Source of the DNA: Azospirillum rugosum
GTDB lineage: Bacteria > Pseudomonadota > Alphaproteobacteria > Azospirillales > Azospirillaceae
DNA: 64,000 nucleotides
Assembly: GCF_017876155.1 (NCBI RefSeq)
Contig: NZ_JAGINP010000006.1
Location: forward strand, 62,001 to 126,000
Direction of reading: 5' to 3'
This document shows, one piece after another, positions 9,201 to 19,286 of this stretch. The position numbers and the translations under genes are program-made. The notes below the pieces were generated by a model, which was not told the DNA's origin, did no database searches, and was given only the letters and a program-made list of their open reading frames with translations. Position 1 is the first letter of the stretch. Every line of letters begins with the position of its first letter.

Positions 9201-9355
9201 CAGGCAAGTATGGGAAGAGGCACCCACTCTGGCAAGCGCACGCAAGGGGCGGGTCCCATGACGCGGAAAGACCGCCGGAAACCTTGACACGGGCTCGGCC
9301 GTGGTCCCTCCTCAGCGGCGCACCCAACCGCAGGACACCGTCCAGGATCCCCGCC

Positions 9356-9631
9356 ATGGAATACGCGACCCGCATCCGCCAGAAGCTGACCGACGCCCTG
9401 GCCCCCGAGACGCTGGACATCGCCGACGAGTCCGGCCGCCACGCCGGCCACGCCGGGGCCCGCCCGGAAGGGGAAACCCACTTCCACGTCACCATCGTCT
9501 CCGCCGCCTTCGCCGGAAAGTCGCGGGTGGAGCGGCAGCGCATGGTCTACGGCCTGCTCGCCCAAGAAATGGCGGAACGCATCCATGCGCTCGGCCTGAC
9601 CACGCTCACGCCGGACGAGGCCAACCGGTAA
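9356..9631 (+). CDS. bolA: BolA family protein
   Basis: A 91-residue BolA protein. Its features are an N-terminal helix (MEYATRIRQKLTDAL), the GHAG..PEGETHFHVTIVS strand pair and the FAGKSRVERQRMVYGLL helix-turn-helix-like segment. BolA proteins bind monothiol glutaredoxins through an Fe-S cluster (the conserved His is in the THFHV strand) and affect shape, stress and iron responses. It is transcribed alone and diverges from the DnaJ-like gene. Confidence 0.93.
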   Translation: MEYATRIRQKLTDALAPETLDIADESGRHAGHAGARPEGETHFHVTIVSAAFAGKSRVERQRMVYGLLAQEMAERIHALGLTTLTPDEANR

Positions 9632-9718
9632 CAACGCCGACTAGAACGGCACCGGGACCGCTTTCGCCGCCGTCAAAGCGGCAGCGGAAGCGGCCATCGG
9701 AAATGCATACATATGCGT

Positions 9719-9817
9719 GCAACCATCGGGAGTCCTTTTCTCTCCGGTCAGCATAATTTGAGTGCGGCTATGGTTGCAATTCTCGCGGTATTTAGTACAG
9801 TGCGGCACATGCAACCA
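9719..9817. promoter_or_regulatory. Three TGCAACCA sites upstream of the ribbon-helix-helix gene
   Basis: TGCAACCA occurs at 9719-9726 and 9810-9817 and inverted (TGGTTGCA) at 9771-9778. AGTGCGGC is also duplicated at 9761-9768 and 9800-9807, in each case just before one of the sites. The cluster fills the 250-base gap between bolA and the next gene and is AT-rich relative to its surroundings. It looks like an operator array, possibly for the adjacent DNA-binding protein. Confidence 0.5.
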
Positions 9818-9881
9818 TTTATCGCGCCGTGACCGACGCACCCCTCGCGCGTCACCGGCGGCTTCGTGGAGAGAGCGGCGG

Positions 9882-10373
9882 ATGGCGAAGCGCGGGCCGA
9901 AGAAGCGGGTGAGCACCATACCCAGCCTGGGGGTGGAGCCGCTGAAGAGCATGAACATCATGGTGGGCGGCCATCGCACCAGCATGCGGCTGGAACCGTC
10001 CATGTGGGACGCGCTGGAGGACATCGCGCGGCGCGAGGGGCTGACCGTCAACAAGCTCTGCACCCAGATCAAGGAGCGGCTGGACGAGCAGGCGCGGCGC
10101 AAGGGCCTGGCGGCGGACAGCGTGGAGGTGACGCTGACCTCGGCGGTCCGCGTCTTCATCGCCGCCTATTTCCGGCGGGCCTGCACCGAGGACGGCCATG
10201 TGCGGGCCGGCCACGGCGGCGGCGACCCCTTCGTCGGCACGCCGTTCGAACTGCCGCAGCAGGAGGATCTCGACCAGCCCGCGGGCGACGCCGGCCCCCA
10301 GGCGATCGCGGCGCCGCCGGGCTTCCCGGCCATGGGCTTCACCGACGTTTCGCGCGCGACCTACGAATCGTAG
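9882..10373 (+). CDS. Ribbon-helix-helix domain protein
   Basis: A 163-residue protein with a ribbon-helix-helix fold of the RHH_4 type in residues 25-90 (GGHRTSMRLEPSMWDALEDIARREG, then TVNKLCTQIKERL), usually a dimeric DNA binder. The C-terminal 70 residues are proline- and glycine-rich and probably disordered. Start ATG 9882 gives the basic N-terminus MAKRGPKKR. The repeated TGCAACCA motifs upstream are candidate binding sites for autoregulation. No partner toxin lies next to it. Confidence 0.75.
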   Translation: MAKRGPKKRVSTIPSLGVEPLKSMNIMVGGHRTSMRLEPSMWDALEDIARREGLTVNKLCTQIKERLDEQARRKGLAADSVEVTLTSAVRVFIAAYFRRACTEDGHVRAGHGGGDPFVGTPFELPQQEDLDQPAGDAGPQAIAAPPGFPAMGFTDVSRATYES

Positions 10374-10441
10374 CCCGGGCGAGTCGCAAGCCCGGCGCCG
10401 GGACCAACGGGCGAAACGGACCAAAAGGCGGTGGGAGGCGG

Positions 10442-11047
10442 TCAGTCGGCCGCTTCCGCCGCCTTTTCCGTACCGCCGGTGTAGTGGTCGGGCCAGTTCT
10501 TGCGCACGACCTCGCCGTTGCTGTCGAAGATGTGGCAGGTGTTCAGCAGGACCGGCCGCTTGGTGCTCAGCATGGCCTCGCCCGTTTCGCCGCTCTTCGC
10601 CTTCGCCGCCTGTTCGCGGGCCAGGATCGGGTAGATGGTCTGGAACGCCGTGGTCGCGACCGGGCCCAGCAGCTCCACCAGATGGGTGCAGCCCTGCACG
10701 CCGCCCAGACGCTCCTTCACGGCGCGGGTCCAGCCGGTGGCGATCTTCAGCCCGACCAGGCGCTGGAAGTTCGGGAGCACCGCGCCGCAGGTGCGGTAGG
10801 GGCTCTTCTCCGTCACCGCTTCCACTGCCCGGACCGTCAGGCTGTCGTCCACCGTCAGGCGGATCCACATGCCGTGCACCGGGTCGCCGGGCAGGATCTG
10901 TCCGCGCTGCTCCGTGGTGAATTCGTAGGCCTTCACATCGGTCAGGTGGCCTTCGATGTCCCACAGGCCGTCGGCCCGCCGAAAGCCCCGGCAGGTGACC
11001 TCCCGGGTGTGGATCGGCTCGCGGGCGGCGGGTTCGGACAGCGGCAT
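10442..11047 (-). CDS. DUF2889 family protein
   Basis: A 201-residue soluble protein of the DUF2889 family. Typical elements are the TREVTCRGFRRADGLWDIEGHL strand region, the TEQRGQ.LPGDPVHGMW.RLT core, and CTHL.ELLGP near residue 120. Members are often near aromatic-compound or B12 genes, but no reaction is established. ATG 11047 is favoured over upstream codons because the family pattern begins right after it. A tandem 14-base repeat lies in the 225-base gap upstream. Confidence 0.8.
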   Translation of the reverse strand: MPLSEPAAREPIHTREVTCRGFRRADGLWDIEGHLTDVKAYEFTTEQRGQILPGDPVHGMWIRLTVDDSLTVRAVEAVTEKSPYRTCGAVLPNFQRLVGLKIATGWTRAVKERLGGVQGCTHLVELLGPVATTAFQTIYPILAREQAAKAKSGETGEAMLSTKRPVLLNTCHIFDSNGEVVRKNWPDHYTGGTEKAAEAAD

Positions 11048-11199
11048 GGGGCTCTCTGGTCTCGGGTGGTCCTGGCCGATTCGATGCAAACCGGCCCGTT
11101 TTCTTGGCAGAGGCCGTCTTGCTGGGACGGCGTGTTTGTGGGTTGAAGGAATATCGGCGGGGCCAGCGTTCAGGTCAAGCCGGCCCCGCCGCATTGCAG

Positions 11200-11241
11200 C
11201 ATCAACTGGGCAACATCAACTGGGCAACATCAACTGGGCAG
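11200..11241. repeat. Three tandem copies of a 14-base unit
   Basis: CATCAACTGGGCAA is repeated at 11200-11213, 11214-11227 and 11228-11241 (last base G). A degenerate fourth start (CATCATCCGGG) follows. It lies between the CBS gene stop and the DUF2889 start, both on the minus strand. Confidence 0.85.
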
Positions 11242-11271
11242 CATCATCCGGGTTCCATCAGCCGGACCCCA

Positions 11272-11742
11272 TCACGGGGACATGCCGACGGAATAGTTCG
11301 ACCCGAAGATGAAGGCCTCGCGGTCGCGGATCTCGTCCTCCAGATGCGCGCGCACCACGGCGAACAGGTCCCGGATCGACACGATTCCCAGCACCGCGCC
11401 GCCGTCCGGCCCGTCGGCGGTGACGGGCAGGTGGCGGTAATGGCGCCGCTCCATCAGCTCCAGCGCCTCGATGGCGCGGGCGTTCGGCCCCAGCGTGTCG
11501 GGGTTGGCGGTCATCACCTCGGCAAGGCGCGTGGCGGCGGCGTCGCGGCCGGCGGCGACGACTCGGGCGGTCAGGTCGCGCTCCGTGACGATTCCCTTCA
11601 GCAGCCGGCCTTCCGTCACCAGGACGGCGGCCACCCGCCGCTCCGCCATCAGCACGGCGGCGTCGCGGGCGGTGGCGTCCGGCGGGAGGGTTGCGAGCTG
11701 CTGGTCCTTGATGACGTCGGGCATGAGCTTGCGATTCGGCAT
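11272..11742 (-). CDS. CBS-domain pair protein
   Basis: A 156-residue protein made of two CBS domains (about residues 15-70 and 80-140), which together make one Bateman module. The repeated patterns are ARDAAVLMAERRVAAVLVTEG..LKGIVTERDL and ARAIEALELMERRHYRHLPVT..GIVSIRDL. Such stand-alone modules bind adenine nucleotides and regulate partner proteins. Nothing here names the partner. It is separated from aroB by 119 bases on the same strand. Confidence 0.88.
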   Translation of the reverse strand: MPNRKLMPDVIKDQQLATLPPDATARDAAVLMAERRVAAVLVTEGRLLKGIVTERDLTARVVAAGRDAAATRLAEVMTANPDTLGPNARAIEALELMERRHYRHLPVTADGPDGGAVLGIVSIRDLFAVVRAHLEDEIRDREAFIFGSNYSVGMSP

Positions 11743-11861
11743 GTCTCTACTCCCTCGTTGGGCAGCGACTCGGCGCCCGATAGGGCGCGAATCGAGACGA
11801 TAGGGAATTCTGACAGTTCGTTCAGCCAGCGGTCAAGGCATCCGGTTGTGATACCCGCGCG

Positions 11862-12989
11862 TCAATTCCCGGAAACGGCATCCTCCAGCAGGGCGCGCAC
11901 CTGCGCCGGCTCGACGTCGCGCAGGGTGAAGGCGTCGCCCAAGCCGCGCACCAGCACGAAGGTGATGCGGCCATCCTTCACCTTCTTGTCCTTGGCCATG
12001 GACAGGATCAGCCCGTCGACGTCCCACTCCACCCCCGGCACGTCGGTCGGGCGGACCGGCAGGCCGACGCCGGCCAGATGCGCCCGCGCCCGGTCGGCGT
12101 CCGCCGCGGGGCAGAGGCCGAGCCGCACCGACAGGTCGAAGGCCAGGACCATGCCGATGGACACCGCCTCCCCGTGCAGCAGGCGGGCGCCGAAGCCGGT
12201 CGCCGCCTCCAGCGCGTGGCCGAAGGTGTGGCCGAGGTTCAGGAGCGCGCGGTCGCCGCTCTCCCGCTCGTCCACGCCGACGATGTCGGCCTTGGCGCGG
12301 CAGCTGGCGGTGACGGCGTACCGGCGGGCGTCGCTGTCGCCGGCCACCACGCGGGGGCCGTTCTGCTCCAGCCACGCGAAGAAGTCGGGCAGGCGGATCA
12401 GCCCGTACTTCACCACCTCGGCGTAGCCGGCCAGCACCTCGCGCCGCGGCAGCGTGTCCAGCGTGGCGGTGTCGGCGATGACCAGCTTCGGCTGGTGGAA
12501 GGCGCCGATGAGGTTCTTGCCGTGCCGGCTGTTGATGCCGGTCTTGCCGCCGACCGAGCTGTCCACCTGGCTCAGCAGCGTCGTCGGCACCTGGATGAAG
12601 TCGATGCCGCGCAGCGCCGATGCCGCGGCGAAGCCGGTGATGTCGCCGATCACCCCGCCGCCCAGCGCCAGCAGCACGGCCGACCGCTCGATCCCGCGCT
12701 CCAGGATGGCGTCCATCAGCCGCTCGAAATGGGCGAAGTCCTTGGTCTTCTCGCCGGCCGGCAGGACGATGGCCTGGGTCGGCTCCACGCCGGTCTCGCG
12801 CAGGGTGCGTTCCAGCGTGGGCAGGTGCAGAGGCGCGACGTTCTCGTCGGTGACGACGATGGGGGCCCGGCCCCGGGTGACCGCGGCGATGCGCGGGCCG
12901 GCGTCGGCCAGCACGCCGTCGCCGACCAGGATGTCGTAGCTGCGCGGACCGAGGTCGAGGCGGACGGTGTCGGTGACGGAAGTGGTCAT
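11862..12989 (-). CDS. aroB: 3-dehydroquinate synthase
   Basis: A 375-residue AroB, which converts DAHP to 3-dehydroquinate in the shikimate pathway using NAD and a divalent metal. Visible motifs are GGGVIGDITGFAAA (NAD loop), VPTTLLSQVDSSVGGKTGIN, and the metal-binding histidines in NLGHTFGHALEA and LLHGEAVSIGM. aroK lies 24 bases upstream on the same strand, so the two form an aroK-aroB operon, a common arrangement. Confidence 0.97.
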   Translation of the reverse strand: MTTSVTDTVRLDLGPRSYDILVGDGVLADAGPRIAAVTRGRAPIVVTDENVAPLHLPTLERTLRETGVEPTQAIVLPAGEKTKDFAHFERLMDAILERGIERSAVLLALGGGVIGDITGFAAASALRGIDFIQVPTTLLSQVDSSVGGKTGINSRHGKNLIGAFHQPKLVIADTATLDTLPRREVLAGYAEVVKYGLIRLPDFFAWLEQNGPRVVAGDSDARRYAVTASCRAKADIVGVDERESGDRALLNLGHTFGHALEAATGFGARLLHGEAVSIGMVLAFDLSVRLGLCPAADADRARAHLAGVGLPVRPTDVPGVEWDVDGLILSMAKDKKVKDGRITFVLVRGLGDAFTLRDVEPAQVRALLEDAVSGN

Positions 12990-13013
12990 GGTCGGGTCCC
13001 GGTCCGTGCTGTG

Positions 13014-13667
13014 TCAGGTCTTGTCGGAGGAATGGGCGGCGTGGTGTCGGTGGTGGCCGCCCTGATGACCGCTGTGCCGCAGGGCGATGCCGAAATGCGC
13101 CTCCAGCGCGTCCAGCACCTGCTCCACCGTCGCCTCCGGCGGGCGTTCGTCGCTGATCACCGTCAGGTCGGCCTCCGCGTAGACGGGGTAGCGGGCGGTC
13201 ATCAGCCGCTGCAGGATCTCCTTCGGGTCGCCGGAGTTCAGCAGCGGCCGGTGGGTGCGCCGGGCGGTGCGCGCCAGAAGCACGTCCAGCTCCGCGCGCA
13301 GCCACACCGACAGGCCGTGCCGACGGATCATCGCGCGCGTCTCCGGGTCCATGAAGGCGCCGCCGCCGGTCGCCAGGATGTGCACGGGCTGCTCCGTCAG
13401 CAGGCGGGCGATGATCTTGCGCTCCACGGACCGGAAGACCGCCTCGCCGTCGCGGGCGAAGATTTCCGCGATGGTGCAGCCGGCGGCCGCCTCGATCTCC
13501 GTGTCGGCGTCGACGAAGGGCAGGTGCAGGCGCGCGGCCAGGCGCCGGCCGATGGCGCTCTTGCCCGCACCCATCAGGCCCACGAGCACGACCGTCTTCG
13601 GCAGGGTCTTCGCCGGGCCTGAAGGCGGGCTCTGAGGCGGGGTGTGTGACGGTGCGCGAGCGGTCAT
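13014..13667 (-). CDS. aroK: Shikimate kinase
   Basis: A 217-residue shikimate kinase. The P-loop is [11 protein letters not shown] (about residues 30-40), the substrate-binding segment is FVDADTEIE, the Walker B-like stretch is [10 protein letters not shown] and the lid arginines are in [14 protein letters not shown]. It is longer than the usual 170-180 residues because of an N-terminal proline-rich extension and a histidine-rich C-terminal tail. The tail ([12 protein letters not shown]) may bind metal by chance. First gene of aroK-aroB. Confidence 0.95.
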   Translation of the reverse strand: MTARAPSHTPPQSPPSGPAKTLPKTVVLVGLMGAGKSAIGRRLAARLHLPFVDADTEIEAAAGCTIAEIFARDGEAVFRSVERKIIARLLTEQPVHILATGGGAFMDPETRAMIRRHGLSVWLRAELDVLLARTARRTHRPLLNSGDPKEILQRLMTARYPVYAEADLTVISDERPPEATVEQVLDALEAHFGIALRHSGHQGGHHRHHAAHSSDKT

Positions 13668-13905
13668 GACGTTGCGAAATCCCTGATACCGGCGTCCAAA
13701 TCCAGACCTGCCGCACGACCGGTTGTTGCGCCGAACCGTGCCGTGCGTCTAAGGTGGTACGTCCTGCGGTCATCGACCATCGGGTCAGCGGCGCGGACGG
13801 GTTCGCGATGCTTTAGCATGAAGCGCATCCTTGTCCCAAGCCGCACGGACGCAGACCGTGATACAGCGCCGCCGTTCCTTCCACAGAAACACGTCACCGA
13901 TCACC

Positions 13906-14046
13906 ATGAGCCGGGTCATTTCCGTACTCTTCGTCCTGCTTCTGCTCGTTGTCGGCGGCGGCATGGCGTTCCTCGCGTCCTGGGACATGCCGGCACCGTC
14001 GAAGACGGTGGAAAAGGTCATTCCGGATGAGCGGTTCCCCCGCTGA
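13906..14046 (+). CDS. Small single-span membrane protein, function unknown
   Basis: A 46-residue protein with one transmembrane helix (about residues 5-24, VISVLFVLLLLVVGGGMAFL) followed by WDMPAPSKTVEKVIPD and an arginine at the end. It overlaps the start of the next gene by 20 bases and is followed by xerD, so the three are probably one transcript. Start ATG 13906 gives the classical hydrophobic opening. No family is recognised. The coding claim rests on the hydrophobic pattern, proper start and tight overlap. Confidence 0.65.
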   Translation: MSRVISVLFVLLLLVVGGGMAFLASWDMPAPSKTVEKVIPDERFPR

Positions 14047-15916
14047 CGCCGGGATAACCGCCGGGCGACCGCGCCGGCCCGCGGCCTTCACCGTCGTGGC
14101 CGCCGGTGCGTTCGCCGTCTCGACCGCTTTTTCGATCGCAGCGCCGGCGCTCGCGCAGGACAGCCGCGTCGGCCCGCCGATTCGGCTGGTGCCGGTGCTG
14201 CCGCCCGCAGCACCCCCCGCTGCCGTTCCGCCGCCGCCCGTGACGCTCGTGGAGCCGCCGGCACCCCAGCCCCCGTCCTTCGACGTGGTGCCCAAGGTGG
14301 CGCCTCCCGCCGCGATCCAGGTGGAGACGCTGGGGCCGCTCGACCCCGACGGGGCCGGCACGCTGGACGGCGCCCGGGGCCTGGGCGGCAACCCCTGGCA
14401 GGGCCTGCCGCGCGCCGTCCTGCTGCGCCTTCTGCCCGAACTGCCCGTCGCCACCCCGTCGCCCGCCGTCAAGGAACTGCAGCGCCGGCTCCTGCTCAGC
14501 CGCGGTTCGCCCCAGGCGGCCCCGGGCGAGCCCGCCCCGCCGCGCCGCTTCGGCGCCCTGCGGGTGGAGAAGCTGGCGGCCATGGGCGACCCGCGCGGTG
14601 CCGCCGACCTGGCGTCCCTGCTGCCCGAGGTCCTGGCCGACGAGGGCGCCGCCCGCGCCCTGACCGACGCGCAAATGCTCGCCGGCCCCCTGGACTGCGC
14701 CGCCGCGCAGGAGCGTGCCAAGCCCTTTGCCGGCGCCTATTGGCAGCGGGTGGAGTTGTTCTGCCGCCTGCGCGCCGGAAAGGCGGCGGAGGCCTCGGAC
14801 GCCGGCCTCGCGCTCGACATGCTGCGGGAGCAGCCGGGCGGCGACCGCCTGTTCCCGGCCCTGGCGGAGGCGATGGCCGGCGGCCCGCCGCCCGCGCTGC
14901 GCGGCTTGCCCGGCTTGAAGGATCCCGGCCCGGTGACCCTGGCGGCCCTGCGCGCGCTCCAGTTCGGCGCGCCGCCCGACGTCCTGGCCCTGACCGACCC
15001 GGCGCGCCTCGCCGCCGTGGCCACCAGCCCGGCGACCGACCCCGCGACCCGCGTCACCGCCGCCGAGCGCGCCGCCGCGGCCCTGTTCCTGGACGCGCGC
15101 CAACTGGCCGACGCCTACCACGCGGTTCCCTCCAAAGGCCCCTCCAACAGCGAAGATCCGGTCCAGTTGAAGGACATGGCGGCCCGTGACCGCTCCGCCC
15201 GCACGCGGGCGCTGGTGCAGCGGGCCTTCCTGGCCGCGATGGACGGCCGGCGCCGGGTGGAGCTGGCGCGGCTGGCCGTGGACCTCGTGGACGCGCCGCT
15301 GCTGGCCGGTCCGCTGGGGGCCGCGGCGGCGGGGATGCTCGACACCGTGTCGCCGACCCCGGACGCCGCGGCGCTGGCCCCGGCCGCCGCGCGTCTCTAT
15401 TTCGCGCTGGGCCGCGCCGACGCGGGCCGGCGCTGGCACGACCTCGCGCTGCGCGGCCGGCCGACGGCCGAGGTGGCGCGGCTGTGGCCGCTGTCCGTAA
15501 TCGCCAGCGGCGCCCCGGCGGGGAACATGGGTCTTGCCGGCTGGATGGACGAGGCGCTGCGCGGCGCCGACGCCGCGGCCCGGGCGCGAGTCGCCGGCCA
15601 GCTCGCCCTGTTGCAGGCGGTCGGCGTGACGGTGCCGGACGACGCCTGGCTGCGCGCCGCCGACGGCGAGGCCCCTGCGGCGCAAATGACTCCCATGCTT
15701 CCGAACCCCGCTTTGTGGGAGCGGCTGAAGGACGCCTCCGCCGCCGGCCGGACCGGGGAAACCGTGCTTGCCGCCCTTCTGCTGCTGGGGGAGGGTGGGC
15801 CGGCCGCCGCCTCGCCCGTGGTGGTGGCCCGTGTGGTGGCGGGCCTGCGCGCCGTGGGCCTGGAGGCCGACGCCCGCGCCGTCGCCCGCGAAGCCGCCGC
15901 AGCCCTGGCTGGATGA
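14027..15916 (+). CDS. Large exported protein, predicted helical repeat, function unknown
   Basis: A 629-residue protein with an N-terminal signal peptide (TVVAAGAFAVSTAFSIAAPALAQ, about residues 20-43). A proline-rich spacer (about 50-110) is followed by a long Ala/Leu-rich helical region that looks like a TPR-type or other alpha-solenoid scaffold. No catalytic motif is visible. It starts inside the small membrane-protein gene and ends with an ATGA overlap into xerD, so it is translationally coupled to both. A periplasmic scaffold role is a guess. Confidence 0.75.
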   Translation: MSGSPADAGITAGRPRRPAAFTVVAAGAFAVSTAFSIAAPALAQDSRVGPPIRLVPVLPPAAPPAAVPPPPVTLVEPPAPQPPSFDVVPKVAPPAAIQVETLGPLDPDGAGTLDGARGLGGNPWQGLPRAVLLRLLPELPVATPSPAVKELQRRLLLSRGSPQAAPGEPAPPRRFGALRVEKLAAMGDPRGAADLASLLPEVLADEGAARALTDAQMLAGPLDCAAAQERAKPFAGAYWQRVELFCRLRAGKAAEASDAGLALDMLREQPGGDRLFPALAEAMAGGPPPALRGLPGLKDPGPVTLAALRALQFGAPPDVLALTDPARLAAVATSPATDPATRVTAAERAAAALFLDARQLADAYHAVPSKGPSNSEDPVQLKDMAARDRSARTRALVQRAFLAAMDGRRRVELARLAVDLVDAPLLAGPLGAAAAGMLDTVSPTPDAAALAPAAARLYFALGRADAGRRWHDLALRGRPTAEVARLWPLSVIASGAPAGNMGLAGWMDEALRGADAAARARVAGQLALLQAVGVTVPDDAWLRAADGEAPAAQMTPMLPNPALWERLKDASAAGRTGETVLAALLLLGEGGPAAASPVVVARVVAGLRAVGLEADARAVAREAAAALAG

Positions 15917-16959
15917 CCCGAATGCCCCCAAAGACGACCCAGACGAAGCCCCCCGCCAACAGCACCGGGGCCAAGCGGCGCGGACGCCCCTGCAAGCCGA
16001 GGCCGGTCGCCGCGTCGCCGCACGTGGACGCTTTCCTCGACATGCTGACGGCGGAGCGCGGGGCCGCGCTGAACACGCGCATGGCCTACGAGCGCGATCT
16101 CGCCGACCTCGGCCTCTGGCTCGCCCAGCGCGGCCTGCCGCTGGACAAGGCCGGGACGGAGGACCTGCGCGGCTATCTGGCCTACCAGCACGCGGCCGGC
16201 GGCGGCGACCAGAAGCCGGCCGCCCCGCGCACCGTGGCGCGGCGCCTGTCGGCCATGCGCCAGTTCTACCGCTTCCTGGTGTCGGAAGGGCGGCGCCAGG
16301 ACGACCCGGCCTCGGCGCTCGACAGCCCCAAGCAGGGCCGGCCGCTTCCCAAGATCCTGACGGTGGACGAGGTCACCCGCATGATCGACGCCGCCCAGAC
16401 CCGCGGCGGGCCGGAGGGGCTGCGGCTGGTGGCGCTGCTGGAGGTGCTCTACGCCACCGGCCTGCGCGTGTCGGAGCTGGTCGGCCTGCCCATGGCGTCC
16501 ATCCTGCGCGACGGGCGCGGCCTGATCGTGCGCGGCAAGGGCGGGAAGGAGCGCATGGTCCCGCTGTCGGAGCCCGCCTCGGCCGCGCTGGCCGCCTACC
16601 TGCCCTGGCGCAGCCACTTCATCCTCGCGGGTCGGGAGGGCGGGCCGGTGGCCTTCATGTTCCCGTCGCGCAGCTCCACCAACGGCCACCTGACCCGCCA
16701 GCGCTTCGCCCAGCTGCTGAAGGAGCTGGCCATCGAGTCGGGCATCGACCCGGAGAAGGTCAGCCCCCACGTGCTGCGCCACGCCTTCGCCACGCACCTG
16801 CTCGACCGCGGCGCCGACCTGCGCTCCGTCCAGAAGATGCTGGGCCACGCCGACATCGCCACCACCCAGATCTACACGCACGTGGTCTCGGAACGGTTGA
16901 AACAGGTCGTGCACGAGCACCACCCCCTGGCGCGGCGGAAGACCGTACGTACGCAATAG
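15913..16959 (+). CDS. xerD: Tyrosine recombinase XerD
   Basis: A 348-residue site-specific recombinase. The catalytic set is complete: Arg185 (TGLRVSELV), His286 and Arg289 (HVLRHAFATHLL), His312 (LGHADIATT) and the nucleophile Tyr321 (TQIYTHV). The N-terminal SAM-like domain begins near residue 35 after a basic extension (AKRRGRPCKPR). With XerC it resolves chromosome dimers at dif during division. There are no integrase-island signs nearby. The surrounding genes are housekeeping, so it is taken as the cellular XerD. Start ATG 15913 overlaps the previous stop. Confidence 0.93.
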   Translation: MTRMPPKTTQTKPPANSTGAKRRGRPCKPRPVAASPHVDAFLDMLTAERGAALNTRMAYERDLADLGLWLAQRGLPLDKAGTEDLRGYLAYQHAAGGGDQKPAAPRTVARRLSAMRQFYRFLVSEGRRQDDPASALDSPKQGRPLPKILTVDEVTRMIDAAQTRGGPEGLRLVALLEVLYATGLRVSELVGLPMASILRDGRGLIVRGKGGKERMVPLSEPASAALAAYLPWRSHFILAGREGGPVAFMFPSRSSTNGHLTRQRFAQLLKELAIESGIDPEKVSPHVLRHAFATHLLDRGADLRSVQKMLGHADIATTQIYTHVVSERLKQVVHEHHPLARRKTVRTQ

Positions 16960-17005
16960 TGTTACGCCGCGACCGCTTGGCACGACCGATCCGTGCGATG
17001 CGCCA

Positions 17006-17035
17006 TTGGTTCGACCCCCTCCGCTGTGGTATATC
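17006..17035 (+). promoter_or_regulatory. Candidate promoter of malate synthase gene
   Basis: TTGGTT (17006-17011), an 18-base spacer and TATATC (17030-17035) give a plausible sigma-70 promoter 80 bases before the ATG at 17116. The predicted start of transcription falls directly at the triple CCAATTGG motif. Confidence 0.45.
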
Positions 17036-17041
17036 CCTGAA

Positions 17042-17066
17042 CCAATTGGGCCAATTGGCCAACTGG
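17042..17066. promoter_or_regulatory. Triple CCAATTGG operator-like motif before malate synthase
   Basis: Three self-complementary octamers follow each other: CCAATTGG 17042-17049, CCAATTGG 17051-17058 and CCAACTGG 17059-17066. They cover the region where RNA polymerase would start from the promoter just upstream. The arrangement suggests cooperative binding of a repressor that controls the glyoxylate-cycle gene. Confidence 0.5.
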
Positions 17067-17115
17067 TGTTGAGCGGCCACGCAACGACGCGCCGCTCCGT
17101 TCGGGGGGAACACGC

Positions 17116-18720
<1,605 letters not shown>

Positions 18721-18797
18721 GCGGGGGCTTCCTTGGGCGGCGGTTCGGCCGTTACCATATCCCGCTGAGCCGGGAGGCCATAAACCGGAGGCCGGGA

Positions 18798-19286
18798 ATG
18801 GGACGCAACGCCGCCGCCTATGAGGACGATTTCTACGGCTGGACGCAGGAGCAGGCCGGGCTTCTGCGTGCCGGCAAGCTGTCCGAGGTGGACGTCGAAA
18901 ACCTCGCCGAGGAGATCGAGAGCATGGGCCGCAGCGAAGCGGACCGGCTGCGGAGCTGCCTGCGCCTGATCCTTCTTCACCTCCTGAAATGGCAGGAACA
19001 GCCGGAGCGCCGGTCCCGAAGCTGGCGCAACACCATCCAGCGCGAGCGCGACAACGCGGCCCTGGCGCTGGAGGAAAACCCGAGCCTCGCGCCGAAGCTC
19101 CCGGTCCTGTTCGACAAGGCCTACCAGCTTGCCCGCCGCGAAGCCGCCCGCGAGACGGATTTGCCGGCCGATCGCTTCCCGGAAGGCAATCCGTTCACCC
19201 TCGACCAGACCTTGAGCCCGGATTTTCCCGAAGACCTGGAGGATGGCTGGCGGCGGAACCAGCAACCCGCCCGGCGGCCGGGATGA
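18798..19286 (+). CDS. DUF29 family protein
   Basis: A 162-residue DUF29 protein. The typical start is YEDDFYGWTQEQAGLLRAG, then the helix VENLAEEIESMGRSEADRLRS, and then LLHLLKWQEQPERRSRSW. It is a small helical protein of unknown role, widespread in cyanobacteria and alphaproteobacteria and often multicopy. ATG 18798 with GGAG upstream is the likely start. It overlaps the next gene by four bases. Confidence 0.88.
   Translation: MGRNAAAYEDDFYGWTQEQAGLLRAGKLSEVDVENLAEEIESMGRSEADRLRSCLRLILLHLLKWQEQPERRSRSWRNTIQRERDNAALALEENPSLAPKLPVLFDKAYQLARREAARETDLPADRFPEGNPFTLDQTLSPDFPEDLEDGWRRNQQPARRPG

Noticed and set aside
11200..11241. Tandem repeats considered as a CRISPR array
   Set aside because: The units are 14 bases, directly adjacent with no spacers, and no cas genes are present.
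15913..16959. XerD considered as a phage or island integrase
   Set aside because: Neighbours are housekeeping genes, and there is no tRNA, attachment site or mobile cargo beside it.
17001..17030. GGTTCGACCCCC resembling a tRNA T-arm
   Set aside because: No matching acceptor, D or anticodon arms are found around it. It is better explained as promoter DNA.
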